Assembly: GCA_001275005.1 (NCBI GenBank)
Contig: JWZX01000794.1
Span: 1 to 20,233 of the forward strand
Origin: Chrysochromulina tobinii
Taxonomy: Eukaryota; Haptophyta; Prymnesiales; Chrysochromulinaceae
Direction: 5' to 3'
DNA: 20,233 nt
Below the pieces are notes generated by a model. That model had not been told where the DNA came from. It was given only the letters and a program-made list of their open reading frames with translations, and ran no database searches. Shown piece after piece: positions 8,807 to 17,701 of the stretch. The translations under genes and the position numbers were made by a program. Positions within the stretch are counted from its first letter, which is position 1. Every line of letters starts with the position of its first letter.

Positions 8807-9907
8807 TCACTCGAGGTCGGGCACATCGTCCTCAACGACCACGAAGCAGACGTCACACTGCAGCTCGACGCCAATGACCGAGGTCGAGGTGATGTGCGCA
8901 CGCAGCGTGTACGTGCCGGGTTTGGGCGGAGCCTGGAAGACCGCCTCTCCTGTAACGACCTTGGCTTCGAGATCAGTGACGACGAGTGGCTTCGCCAGGA
9001 TGAGAGAGTTGGGCGTGCCTTCGGGCTTCAGACCTTCGAGATACAGCCAATAAGCCTCGTAGATGCCCTGCGGGTTGTTGCACGGGGGCCTAGTACCCTC
9101 CCCCGCGGCCGCTGCGTGCTCGCGCGTGAGCTCGATCTTGCACTGCACGTGCAGACCGGCGGTGATCTCAACCGTCCCCTCCGTTGCATCTCGCGGCTTG
9201 ACTGTCGCCTTGATGCTCAACTTGGGCATTGGCAGCCCGTCCTCCTCGAGGATCCTGCCCATCTTGGCGAGTGAGCCCGCGGCCGTGTGCGACCACAGCG
9301 CGTTTGCGATCAGCGCCGAGGTGCGCGCGATCGCGAGCGTCGGCTGCACCCATCGCTGCTGCGGGAACAGCATCTGCGCTTGGATGAGCAGCTTCGTCCC
9401 AATCTGGTTGGCACCGCCGCGCCAGTGATCCACCTCCTCCTCGAGCGACGCCTTCTCTGACTCCAGCCACGCCTCATCCGCTTGCTTGTACAGGTGCCAG
9501 TACAGCAGCACGGTGTTCCGCCACTGCAACGGCGGTAAGTCATTGAGCGCGTCCACAGGGAAGGCGCCCAGCTCCTCCAGCTTGTCCTCAACCTTGCTGA
9601 GCAGCGCGCGGGCCTCCTCGTGCGTCTTGGTCGAGCCGAGCAGCGCGTTCTCGTCGGTGCCGAGCTGCGCCATAGCGGGCGCCGACGCGAGCGCGAGCAT
9701 CACCTTGTGCATGCTCACTTCCGCATCCGGCTCCGCCTCGGAGGGCTTCAGCTGCGTCACGAGATGGCCCAAGTCGAGCATTCCTTGCCTCATCTGCTGC
9801 TGCTTCGCCTCGACGGCCGCGCGCTCCTCGGGAGAAAGTGCTTCCATCATTGCCTGCGCTTGCTCCGGCGTCATGCTCGACGCGGCCGCCATCATGGCTG
9901 GGTCCAT
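8807..9907 (-). CDS. Soluble Sec63-domain protein lacking a J domain
   Basis: The C-terminal part (about residues 125-360 of 366) resembles the Sec63/Brl region of ER translocation protein Sec63. It has QWRNTVLLYWHLYKQ, then KLLIQAQMLFPQQRWVQPTLAIA with the R-W-x-x-P pattern and ANALW, then a beta-sandwich ending FQAPPKPGTYTLRAHITS and an acidic tail VVEDDVPDLE. True Sec63 also has membrane spans and a lumenal J domain with HPD. None occur here: there is no hydrophobic span of about 20 residues and no HPD. The first 120 residues are helical, Met/Gln/Glu/Ala-rich (MTPEQAQAMMEALSPEERAA) and unlike Sec63. It could be a cytosolic Sec63 paralogue or a divergent protein using the same fold. Brr2-type helicases carry this domain too, but no helicase motif is present. 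The frame opens at the ATG at 9907, and no upstream coding sequence is recognisable between 9908 and 10587. Confidence 0.7.
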   Translation of the reverse strand: MDPAMMAAASSMTPEQAQAMMEALSPEERAAVEAKQQQMRQGMLDLGHLVTQLKPSEAEPDAEVSMHKVMLALASAPAMAQLGTDENALLGSTKTHEEARALLSKVEDKLEELGAFPVDALNDLPPLQWRNTVLLYWHLYKQADEAWLESEKASLEEEVDHWRGGANQIGTKLLIQAQMLFPQQRWVQPTLAIARTSALIANALWSHTAAGSLAKMGRILEEDGLPMPKLSIKATVKPRDATEGTVEITAGLHVQCKIELTREHAAAAGEGTRPPCNNPQGIYEAYWLYLEGLKPEGTPNSLILAKPLVVTDLEAKVVTGEAVFQAPPKPGTYTLRAHITSTSVIGVELQCDVCFVVVEDDVPDLE

Positions 9908-10587
9908 CCTCGGCGAAGAGCTCGTGAGATCTCGTCAAGCGCCTTCGATTTCACAGTTATCAATTCATTAATTGTATACATCGGCAGGCTTCGAGAGTGC
10001 AGTCGCAGAGTTTGCAGTAAAGGGCGCTCCACTGGGCAGCACCGCCACCGGAGCCATGACAAACGGTAACGCAAAGGCCCGCCGCGGGCCGTCCCCGGCG
10101 GCCGCGGGACCACGAGGCACGAGCACGACCGCATCGTTTCTACCTGAGTGTCGAATTACCTTTCGAATGACCAATTACATACTCGGAATTGTGACGATAA
10201 AACCGATAAAACGGAGTTCCGTAGATAATACTTTGCGGGAAGGCAAAACACACACACCGCACGCAGTCGACAGGTCACGTCAACAGCACGCGCAGCGACG
10301 TCGACACGACAGCGACGCACATGCACTGGTACGGATCCCGCAAAGCTGACCGGCTCGACTGGGACCGGCAATGCATAGACACCACATGGCAGAGAACCGT
10401 CGCGTCTGCTCCGACACACACGCTCCTCAATTGCTAACTCAGTTGCGGCACGGCTCGCCTTCGCCGCCGCGCCATCATCACCACACGTCCCTTGGCAGTC
10501 TCCACGCGGGGGCGCTGTGGCTTCACGCCGCAGATCACGCCTCCACGTTAAGTAGTCTCGCACCAGCAGCAACGCCGCGCGCGCCGT
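9908..10587. promoter_or_regulatory. Spacer: promoter side of the Sec63-domain gene and 3' end of the CIMIP2-like gene
   Basis: Both flanking genes run on the minus strand, so this 680-bp stretch should hold the 3' UTR of the CIMIP2-like gene and the promoter and 5' UTR of the Sec63-domain gene. Bases 9950-9975 and 10150-10245 are AT-richer. CCAATTAC (10171-10178) reads GTAATTGG on the minus strand, about 265 bp upstream of the Sec63-domain ATG. A tandem 9-mer CGATAAAAC occupies 10195-10212. A 125-codon plus-strand frame (9972-10349) has no recognisable family and biased composition, and is not called. Confidence 0.45.
10195..10212. repeat. Tandem 9-mer CGATAAAAC x2
   Basis: CGATAAAAC is repeated perfectly, head to tail, and followed by CGG. 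It lies about 290 bp upstream of the Sec63-domain gene start on the minus strand, where it reads GTTTTATCG. It may be a protein-binding site, but no function can be shown. Confidence 0.6.
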
Positions 10588-12517
10588 CTACAAGGCGTAG
10601 AAGCCAAGGTAGGTGCTCTTGTGGGCGAGCGCGTGCTGCATGTTCTCAAACTTCGGCCCAGGACCCTTGGAGTAGCCGAACGGCACGTCCTCATTGGCAT
10701 GGCCCTTCATCATCACCTGGTTGTTGGTCACGTACAGGTTGCCCTTCCAGTGGCGGCCCTCCGACAGGCGCACGGCCGAGTAGTTGCGGCTGCCGAGCAT
10801 GCCATTGTTCCAGTCGCCCTGCATCTTCTTCGTGTAGAGGAAGCCGTTGGGCTTGAACTGCAGCATGCCGAGGCCGACCGTCTCGGGGTTGCCTGCGGGC
10901 GCCGTCTTGGGCTTCTTCTCACTGTACTCCTTCATGTGCTCCACGTGGTTGGCGAGCGCGAGCTTGGTGGTCTCGAATTGCGACGAACCGTACATGTTCT
11001 TCGCCTGCACGCCTGGGACGAAGCCGCCGTAGCCCGGGATGTGTGACTTGTGCTCGCCGAGGATGGGCGGCTTTACCTGCTTGTAGTTGGCGTTCGCTGG
11101 GTTGGTGTACACGTGCTCGTACGTAATGTGCCCGTCCTCAATCTTGGCCGGGTGGCCAAAGTTGATGTAGGAGAACTTCTGCGTCGACTCGAAGCGCTTC
11201 TCTGGCGGCATCTCCCTCCACTGGAAGCGATCGTGGCTGCCCTCGATGGCCATATGCGACGAGTGGCCGTAGGTGTTGCCGAACATCGTCTCCGCCTGCA
11301 CGCCCGGCACGAAGCCCGTGTAGCCGGGCACGTGCTTCTTTAGCTTCGACGGGCCGTCGGTCGCCGTCGTGGGCATATCGTTCGCCGTTGGCGGTGGCGG
11401 ACGCGCCGGCTTGAGCAGCAGCACGCCAGCCTCGTTGATGTTGTCCGTCTTGAGGTACGTCTCGTCCTCCTTCTTGCGGTCGCGGATGGTGTCAGCAGCT
11501 GCGGTGGTCCTCGCGTACGTCGCCGCGAAGATGCCCTCGGAGTCGACGCCCGGGACAAAGCCCGAGTACCCCGGGATCTTGTAGTGGCCGACCGTCTTGG
11601 TCATCGTCTTCTTGGCCGGGTCGGTCGGGTCGTGCGGGTCGGTCTTGGGCGTGATGCGCATGGCCGGCTCTTTGGTCTCACCCGTCGGCGGGAAGTTTTT
11701 GAGCAGGATTGACGTCTGCGTCGGCTCCTTGCCGCCCGCGATCTGCACGACCGAGGGCGGCCACGGGTTGGTGGGCTCGAGATCGAAGTTCTCCTCCACG
11801 TTGTACGGTGAGCCGCCAGCCCACGAGGCGCCGCCATGCAGGATGTCCGTCGGCTTGCCCGGGTGCGAGTACTCGTCCGAGAATTGGACCTGCGTATTCG
11901 TCTTGTACTGCTCGTCGGGCGTTTGATCGCAGCCCTTGGGGAAGTTGCCCTCAATGGCCCGGAGCGTCGTCTTGCCATATGTCTGCGCGTAGAGGTTCTC
12001 GGCGTACACACCGGGCACATGGCCGCTGTAGCCGGGGATGTGGTGGGCCTCTGCAGGCGTGTGCGGCGGCGTGAACTCAGCATAGCTCACGAACTTGCGC
12101 CACTTCAGCGGATCGGATGGCTGCCGCTCCTGCAAACACGCCTCAGAAGCGCGGCCATACGTCTTGGCCATCTGGTGCTGGCTGCCAGGCAGGAAGCCCG
12201 TGTACCTGAGCAAAACGAGCGCGCAACGGGACCGTGAGCGCCAATGCGTTGGGCGAGCGTGGCCGCGCGCTGGCGGTCAGCGCGCAGGGGCTCGAGAATA
12301 GTGTCCGGCAGCGCTGACGAGCACCGAACAGCGTCATGCCTCTGCTGCAGCACCCAGCACAGCGACGCGCAGAGGCTGCTAGCGCGCTCACGCTGGCGGC
12401 GACGCTAGCGGCTGCCGATGAAGCGGAGGCCACGCTCAGCGCGGCCAGCGCATCAAAGTGTTCGAGTTGGAGAGCTGCGCACCCTGGGATGTGGTGAGCA
12501 TGCTCGACAGCCGACAT
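10588..12517 (-). CDS. CIMIP2/FAM166-like ciliary microtubule inner protein with five PGYxGF(V/L)PG repeats (exons 12517-12483, 12205-10588)
   Basis: FAM166/CIMIP2 proteins bind the inside of axonemal doublet microtubules and carry IPGYTGF-x-P motifs. Here the motif recurs five times in 550 residues, with PGY at about residues 11, 69, 223, 305 and 402. Copies 2-5 are followed by a V-x-A-E-x-(L/M)(Y/F)-x-x-(T/S)Y-like segment, and copy 1 by SQHQMAKTYG. The main exon has no ATG before its first repeat and starts at an acceptor (GCTCAG). Joining it to a 35-nt upstream exon encoding MSAVEHAHHIP plus two bases of Gly restores HIPGYTGFLPG, matching the other copies. The tail is rich in Tyr, Lys and Gly (GYSKGPGPKFENM), also typical of axonemal inner proteins. 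No membrane span or enzyme motif is seen. This implies a flagellated organism or life stage. Exact orthology within the CIMIP2A-C group is not resolved. Confidence 0.82.
12206..12482 (-). other. Spliceosomal intron in the CIMIP2-like gene (277 nt, GT-AG)
   Basis: On the minus strand the intron begins GTGCGC after CACATCCCAGG and ends GCTCGTTTTGCTCAG before GTACACGGG. It splits a glycine codon GG|G. The joined peptide HHIPGYTGFLPG agrees with four other copies of the same motif in the protein, which supports both boundaries. The intron is as GC-rich as the coding DNA, apart from the short T tract before the acceptor. Confidence 0.85.
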
Positions 12518-12799
12518 GACCGCACTCCGCCTCCGCTCGATCAGAGCGCAGCAGCCAAGGAGGACTGCTTGCTCGCAAGAACACAACAGCTTGGCGAAGC
12601 GGAAACCACTTTTTGAAGGAAAACGCTGACTTTTCTGTGTGAAATGAGCAACGGATTTTTCGTGGATGGTTGGCGGGTTCTTCAGAATCCACAATCACTT
12701 TTTGTCCGTAACTCGTGTAACCGCCTTCGCAGCGGCCTCCCCTCCCGCCCGCCCGCGCGACTCTGTGACAGACAGGTGAGGGGCGAGCGGGCGGTGGCC
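12518..12799. promoter_or_regulatory. Divergent spacer, likely bidirectional promoter of the CIMIP2-like and F-box-like genes
   Basis: This 282-bp interval lies between two divergent start codons. It is AT-richer in the middle (12600-12720), with CTTTTTG-type words at 12608-12615 and 12697-12703. I looked for an RFX X-box, common upstream of ciliary genes, and found no good match. No TATA box is clear. Confidence 0.5.
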
Positions 12800-14337
12800 A
12801 TGGCTACGTTTGACGTGCGTGCGCCGCCACCGCCTCCGAAGGCGCCACTCATTTCAACGCCTCGGACGGCGCAGCACGCACCGAAGCACGTCGTCGCATC
12901 TAGGCAGGAGGTCGGCTCCACAGCTCCAATGAGCGGCTGCTGCGCATCCTGTTTAGTGCCGACCGATGACGACGACCCCCTGCTCACGGCCGTCGGCCTG
13001 TGCTCGCGGTGCGAGATGGCGTGCATGGCGGCACGTGCGCGAGCGCGTCAGGCCGCATCGCTCACCGCGCTCCTGAATGAGGACTCACTCGTGCTCGCCC
13101 TCGCCTTCGCATGCATGGGCCGCGCCGCGCACAGGCAAGGTTGCCGGCTGGCCGCCATCAACCACGCCTTCCGCAGAGTCGTAACGGAGCAGCTCTGGCG
13201 TGCCTTGTGCTTGGCCGAGCACAGCGGCGGCGTCGTCGAACGGCTCCTGTTGTCAATCCCCGTGCCGTCCATAACAACGGTGACGGGACCCGCTTTGGCG
13301 CCACTCGGCACCGACTGGGCGGCAGCTCACCGGTTGCTCAGCGTGCCATTGCGCTTCCGTACACGCTCGTGCCGCTCGTGGGGGCGCATGCTCCGGCTGC
13401 GCCACCGGGGGCTCGATAAGCCGTCGGTGCTGCGCATCGATGCGAGCGCGGCGTCACAGCTCTCGCCTGGCTTCGGGTTTACCTCCTGGCGCGGCGCCGA
13501 TGTTCTGCTCAGCCCTACGGGCAGGGGGGCCATCGGCGGCCCCAAAGAGCTGGAGCGAGAGCTGGAGCGAGAGTGCCAACGACGCCAGCGCCACGACTTG
13601 AGCCACAACGGCGACAGCGACCAATCCAGCGACCATTCCACACACTCGCACGATGACGATGCCGTCGCCGACGGCGACCGCGTGGCAGGACCCGCGTCAA
13701 CGGCTGTGCTCTGCTGCGTGCTGCGTGAGGTCTCCTCGGAGCACCTGCTGCTCAGCGGCGTGCTCCCCTCGCTCTCCTCGGCTGCGCGCAAGGAGATCGA
13801 GGCGCTCCCGGTCGGCATCGCTCCCATGCACGGCGGCGACTCCCGGCACGCGCCCACGCCGTGGGCCAACAGCAAGGGGCCGCCGCCGCAGCGCTGCCTG
13901 TGCTGCGCGACGCATCTGCGCAAGCTCAAGGGCGACTCGGGCGCCGTGTGCGCGCATGGCTCAGGACACATCATGCGCGATGCTCGTACGTGGTTCAAGG
14001 AGGAGGTGACGCGGTGGCGGCCGGCGGCCCAGGAGGTGGCCAAGGAGGCGGCGGGCGCGCAGGATGACGACGAGGCGAACAATCTCCCCGTCGCATCATT
14101 CCACGCACAAGCGGCCGGGAATGCTGGCAGTGAGACAGAGTCGCATGAGGATGAGGATGCGGGTGAGGAGGACGAGGCTGAAATCGTCGGGGCCGGTGAA
14201 GGAGCGAGCGCCGTCGCGAGCGGTGATCATGCGGAGGCGTACGATGCCATGCTCGCGACGGCGCTCGTATGCCCGCACGGCCACGTGGTACTTATCTACG
14301 ACCTGGAACCGGCTGAGGAGGAGGAGGAAGAGGAGGG

Positions 14338-14377
<40 letters not shown>

Positions 14378-14572
14378 TGGGAGGACGAATGGGATGAAGA
14401 CGAGGAGGAGGACGAGTGGGATGGGGAGGAGGAGGAAGGCAGTTGGGACGAGGACGAGGACGAGGACGAGGAGGACGACGACGGCGGCGAGTGGCTTGAG
14501 GAAGAATGTAGGAAGCTCCAGACCGTCTGCTCCAGACCGCCCGATGCCGTCGAGGCAGCGTTTAGCTACTGA
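12800..14572 (+). CDS. F-box-like protein with Cys/His motifs and a long acidic tail
   Basis: The start at 12800 (GTGGCCATGG, ideal context) gives 590 residues; an in-frame ATG at 12644 lies in the spacer. Residues about 89-137 (LLNEDSLVLALAF...INHAFRRVVTEQLWRALC) resemble an F-box: an acidic Leu-rich helix, a central helix, then FRR...LWR.LC. F-box proteins recruit substrates to SCF ubiquitin ligases through Skp1. Before it is a Cys cluster, CCASC (47-51) and CSRCEMAC (68-75), that could bind zinc. After it are CLCC (366-369) and two similar Cys-x-His-Gly motifs, CAHGSGH (384-390) and CPHGH (491-495). CxHG motifs also occur around DUSP-containing ubiquitin proteases, but I cannot claim homology. 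Residues about 505-568 are almost all Glu/Asp with Trp, encoded by GAGGAC-rich DNA. Family is uncertain; F-box is the best partial match. Confidence 0.7.
14314..14500 (+). repeat. GAG/GAC-rich low-complexity tract encoding the acidic tail
   Basis: The tract consists of imperfect GAGGAC and GAGGAG runs, most regular at 14339-14374 and 14450-14475. It stays in frame and encodes Asp/Glu with regularly interspersed Trp (EEWEDEW, EDEWDG, GSWDED). Such tracts are prone to length variation. Confidence 0.75.
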
Positions 14573-15320
14573 GGTGGTGTTGCCCAATCCGATTTTTCGT
14601 CTACACGTCCGGCGTGTGGCAGGGATCGTGGGGTCTGAGCATGGACCGACGTGGAGCGTTGTAATTGGTGCGCCATTGGCCATACGCGGGCCCGTTTTTC
14701 CCCTTGGTGTACAATGGTGAAACCGAACGCGCCACGATCCGATAGGAGACGCTCCAAGACGGCCGCTACCGGCGCGATCTGCGTGGCGACACGTGCGCGA
14801 GACGGCGTGCCGCACGCGCTCCGCGGCTCACCGAGCCGTCGTCACACAGAGCTGTTCGTCGCTAGTTCGTGGCGAGGTTATATAGTTTATATTAGCGGAA
14901 AAATGGAAAGATACGTGCACGCATACACAGCGCACTCACATCATAGTTGTCACTGAATAGTTCACACACGGCTCGCTTGGGAGGGGCCCTTATTCGCCAC
15001 AAGCACCCACGCATGCGCTGTGCCCATCCCTCCACCAAAGCCTGTCGACTGTGACTGAAAATCCGAATGGCGAAGCCACGATCGACCCATCGAACGTTAT
15101 CGAACGACCCACATGCAACCTCTGCCCCACGTGCACGCACCCCTTTTGCCGTCGGCTTCCCGGACTCGACGATGCGGGATGCGCCACACCCCTCCCGTTT
15201 CTCCCGTGTCAGTTCCTCCCGCATGCGTCTCTCGCGCATCGTCGATCCCCAACGCACCTCGAAGCCATGTCCACGCGCACGCGGCAGCAGTTTGCAAGCC
15301 GTGGCCAAACCATGCGCCCC
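14573..15320. other. Gene-free spacer between the convergent F-box-like and ABCG genes
   Basis: These 748 bases lie between two stop codons and should contain both 3' UTRs. I recognise no gene; frames here are short or Arg/His/Ser-rich. GTAATTGG occurs at 14661-14668 and an AT-rich patch (GGTTATATAGTTTATATTA) at 14876-14894. A plus-strand frame with an ATG at 14714 (MVKPNAPRSDRRRSK...) of about 80 codons has no known relatives to my eye and is not called. Confidence 0.45.
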
Positions 15321-17377
15321 TCAAAAGAACGTGGACGCACGCCAGGCGAGCGCAAAGATTGAGAGCACACGGAAAACGAGGAAGAGGAGGAAGAGCATCA
15401 GGAGGTACCACCACCAGTCGCTCGGATCAACGTCGATCACCTGGTCGATGAACGCGTCCGCCGCAATGCGGTTCTCCATCGGCCAGTCCTTGTCCTTCTG
15501 GGTCCTCTCGCCGAACTCATTGAGGACGTTGAGGTTAATGGCATACTTGAGGGAGGCGATCCACTGGATCCAGCGGAGCGCGGGCGGGATCTGGGTGACG
15601 CGCACGAAGACCCCTGCGAAGAGCAGTTGCAGCACGAAGAGGGGCGGAGCGCACTGCTGTGCAACTTCCGGGTTGGAGGCGAGGCAGCCGACGAGGAGAG
15701 CCGTCGAGCCCGCGCAGATGCCCGCGAGCCAAAAGATGCACACGTGCAGAATCCACGAGCCTTGCAAGTCGGCGATGAAGTAAAAGGTGCACCACACGAG
15801 AACGGCATTGAGGAAGGCCTGCGGCAGCTCCACCAAGGTCTTCGAGAGGAAGTAGGGTGCCGCGCTGTACGTGGAGGTCGCATACTCGCGCAAGAAGATA
15901 CCGCGGTCGAGCGGGAAGCGCAGCAAGAGCGGCTGGGCGGCGCCGAACATGCCGCCGATGAGCACTTGGGCGCTCGCACCAAAGTGCGCCTGAAGGTTGT
16001 AGCCAGGGCGGGTGATGTCTCCCACGCCCTCGAAGATGCATGCGAACACGGCGTTGAGGATGAGCGGCGCGAGGATCGAGGCGATGAGCCCCGGCTTGTT
16101 GCGCCACACGTAGAGGGCCTCGCGGATCGTGAGCGCATACAGCTGCCGCCAGAAGCCAGCCGCTCGTTCACGGCCTTTGGGATCTGGTGACGAGCGCTTC
16201 GGCATCTCCGCAGCCGTCGCTTCGGCGGACGGTTGCACCTTCATCGAGCTGGACGGCGACGTGAGCTCGACTTCCGACGGCACGATCTTCACACCTAGCG
16301 TGGGCGTCTCGTGCACTTGCACGTGGCCGAGGAATGCATGCCGCAGCTCGTCGAGCCGCTCGGCCGACAGGGTCTGCGTGAGCGTGATGATGTGATCGGC
16401 CATATTGTACTCGGACGGGCATCCGAGGCCATGCTTGGCCAAGCCGGCGGAGAGGCCCTTGATCGAGCCGTAGTAAAGGCAGTGGCCCTTCTGGACGATG
16501 AGCGCCTTTTGAAACGTGTGGAAGACCTCCGAGGCTGGCTGGTGGATCGTGCACAGGATGTTGCAGCCCTGGGTGCGGCCCAGCTCCATGAGCTTGAGGC
16601 ACACACTCTTGGCCGAGAAGGAGTCGAGGCCGCTCGTCGGCTCGTCGAGGAAGATGAGCTGACAGGAGAAGGTTCCATACGAAGCAGACGAGGTCAGTGG
16701 GCATTGTACGCGCACTCAGATCGAGTCCATGGGCAACCGTCGCACACCTGCGGTTTCATCACAAGCTCGATGCCGATGGCAGTTCGCTTCTTCTCACCAC
16801 CGGAGATGCCTCGGATCATGTCGTCACCGCAAAAGGTGTTGGCGCAAGATTGCAGGCCCATATCGACGATCATTTTCTCGACCAGCTCGCGCTTCTCGCT
16901 CATTGGAGTCGACCGAGGAAGCCGCAGCGTCGCCGAGAACATGATGGCCTCGCGCGGAGTCGACGTCGCAAAGAGCAGATCGATCTGCATCACGTACGCG
17001 ATGCGTTTGCGCAGCTCGCCACCCACGAGCTTCTTCCCATCCAAAAGAACGCTGCCGCTCACGCGCTGCGAGGCGCCCTTGTGACGAATGCGGTTGGCCA
17101 GCACGTTGAGCAGCGATGTCTTGCCAGAGCCCGACGGGCCGAGGATCGCACACACCTCGCCACCATTGAGGCTGCCAGAGATGCCCTTCAAGATTTCTTT
17201 GGATTTCTTGCCGGCGCCAACTCCGTACTCCACATTGGCCCACTCGAAGACGGACGAAGTGTATTTCATGAGCTCGAGTCGCGGTTGCGTTGCAGACTTG
17301 TTGCCAGTGAGGGGAGCGATCCCAGACCTTTTTTCAAGGAGCTTCTGTGGAATTCTCTCGGAATTCTCTCGGAACAT
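15321..17377 (-). CDS. ABCG-family half-transporter (exons 17377-16748, 16658-15321)
   Basis: This is an ABC transporter in the White/ABCG arrangement, with the ATP-binding domain first and the membrane domain second; such half-transporters dimerise and export lipids, sterols or other hydrophobic compounds. The two exons give 655 residues, the usual size. Exon 1 has Walker A GPSGSGKTS (about 80-88), a Q-loop Gln131 and signature ISGGEKKR (191-198). Exon 2 has Walker B LIFLDE (211-216) with D-loop SGLD and H-loop TIHQP (His249). All catalytic residues are present. The linker (about 340-375) is charged. The membrane domain starts near FWRQLYALTIREALYVWRNK, has about six hydrophobic spans and the conserved NPE-x(4)-Q segment of ABCG proteins, and ends in a Trp-rich span and RASTFF. 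An alternative start at 17269 would remove 36 unconserved residues that contain an 11-bp tandem repeat. Substrate cannot be told. Confidence 0.93.
16659..16747 (-). other. Spliceosomal intron in the ABCG gene (89 nt, GT-AG)
   Basis: On the minus strand the donor is AAACCGCAG|GTGTGC and the acceptor is CTTCTCCTGTCAG|CTCATC. It lies in phase 0 between the signature helix (IGIELVMKPQ) and Walker B (LIFLDEPTSGLD). Removing it joins two frames into the standard ABCG order with normal spacing. Confidence 0.92.
17350..17371. repeat. Perfect 11-bp tandem repeat at the ABCG 5' end
   Basis: GAATTCTCTCG occurs twice head to tail. It falls in the first codons of the ABCG frame if translation starts at 17377. 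The unit is not a multiple of three, so one copy more or less would shift that frame. This slightly favours a start further in, at 17269. Confidence 0.7.
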
Positions 17378-17529
17378 GGACAGGACATGTTACAATTGTC
17401 CCCGGTACCTTTTTGCGACGATTCCCGAGCGGACCTATCGTTATATCGAGAGACGTGTCGATCGGGGGCACCTGAGTCGCGTTTGACCGGGGAACATGTG
17501 CCCGGGTGCCGGGTCGGGGGTGGGGGATC

Positions 17530-17577
17530 TCGACCTGCAGGGATGCAGGGTCGACCTACTATGTAGTAGGGTCGACC
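17530..17577. repeat. Two tandem 21-nt hairpin units
   Basis: Unit 1 (17530-17550) and unit 2 (17551-17571) both read TCGACCT-(10 nt)-AGGG, and a third TCGACC follows at 17572-17577. Each unit folds on itself: CCTGCA/TGCAGG around GGGA in unit 1, and CCTACTA/TAGTAGG around TG in unit 2. The variable parts differ but keep pairing. The whole also gives a 13-bp inverted repeat with one bulged G across 17549-17577. Confidence 0.75.
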
Positions 17578-17701
17578 AACTTCCTTCCTGATGTGAGATG
17601 TTATTGTAATTAACCGCGCGCGATATTCTCAGTGCTCTGTGTTTCATGACTGTTTCATGTGGTTGTGGCTGGTCGGTGCGCGTTCGCGTGTGTCAATTCA
17701 A

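Noticed and set aside
9972-10349. 125-codon plus-strand frame between the Sec63-domain and CIMIP2-like genes
   Set aside because: No family resemblance; it crosses AT-rich regulatory-looking DNA and a 9-mer repeat. It could not be supported without expression data.
12670-12677. TTGGCGGG, an E2F-like word in the CIMIP2/F-box promoter
   Set aside because: A single short match in GC-rich DNA; expected by chance.
12143-12694. Long minus-strand frame upstream of the CIMIP2-like gene as a separate protein
   Set aside because: Only its MSAVEHAHHIPG stretch is meaningful, as exon 1 of the CIMIP2-like gene. The rest is Ala/Ser-rich intron and promoter read-through.
14096-14815. Minus-strand frame with a run of Leu/Val opposite the acidic tail, resembling a membrane segment
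   Set aside because: The hydrophobic run is the complement of GAG/GAC repeats and has no independent support.
15627-16190. Plus-strand frame of 187 codons opposite the ABCG membrane domain
   Set aside because: Its charged, low-complexity composition mirrors the hydrophobic codons of the ABCG gene on the other strand; it is a shadow.
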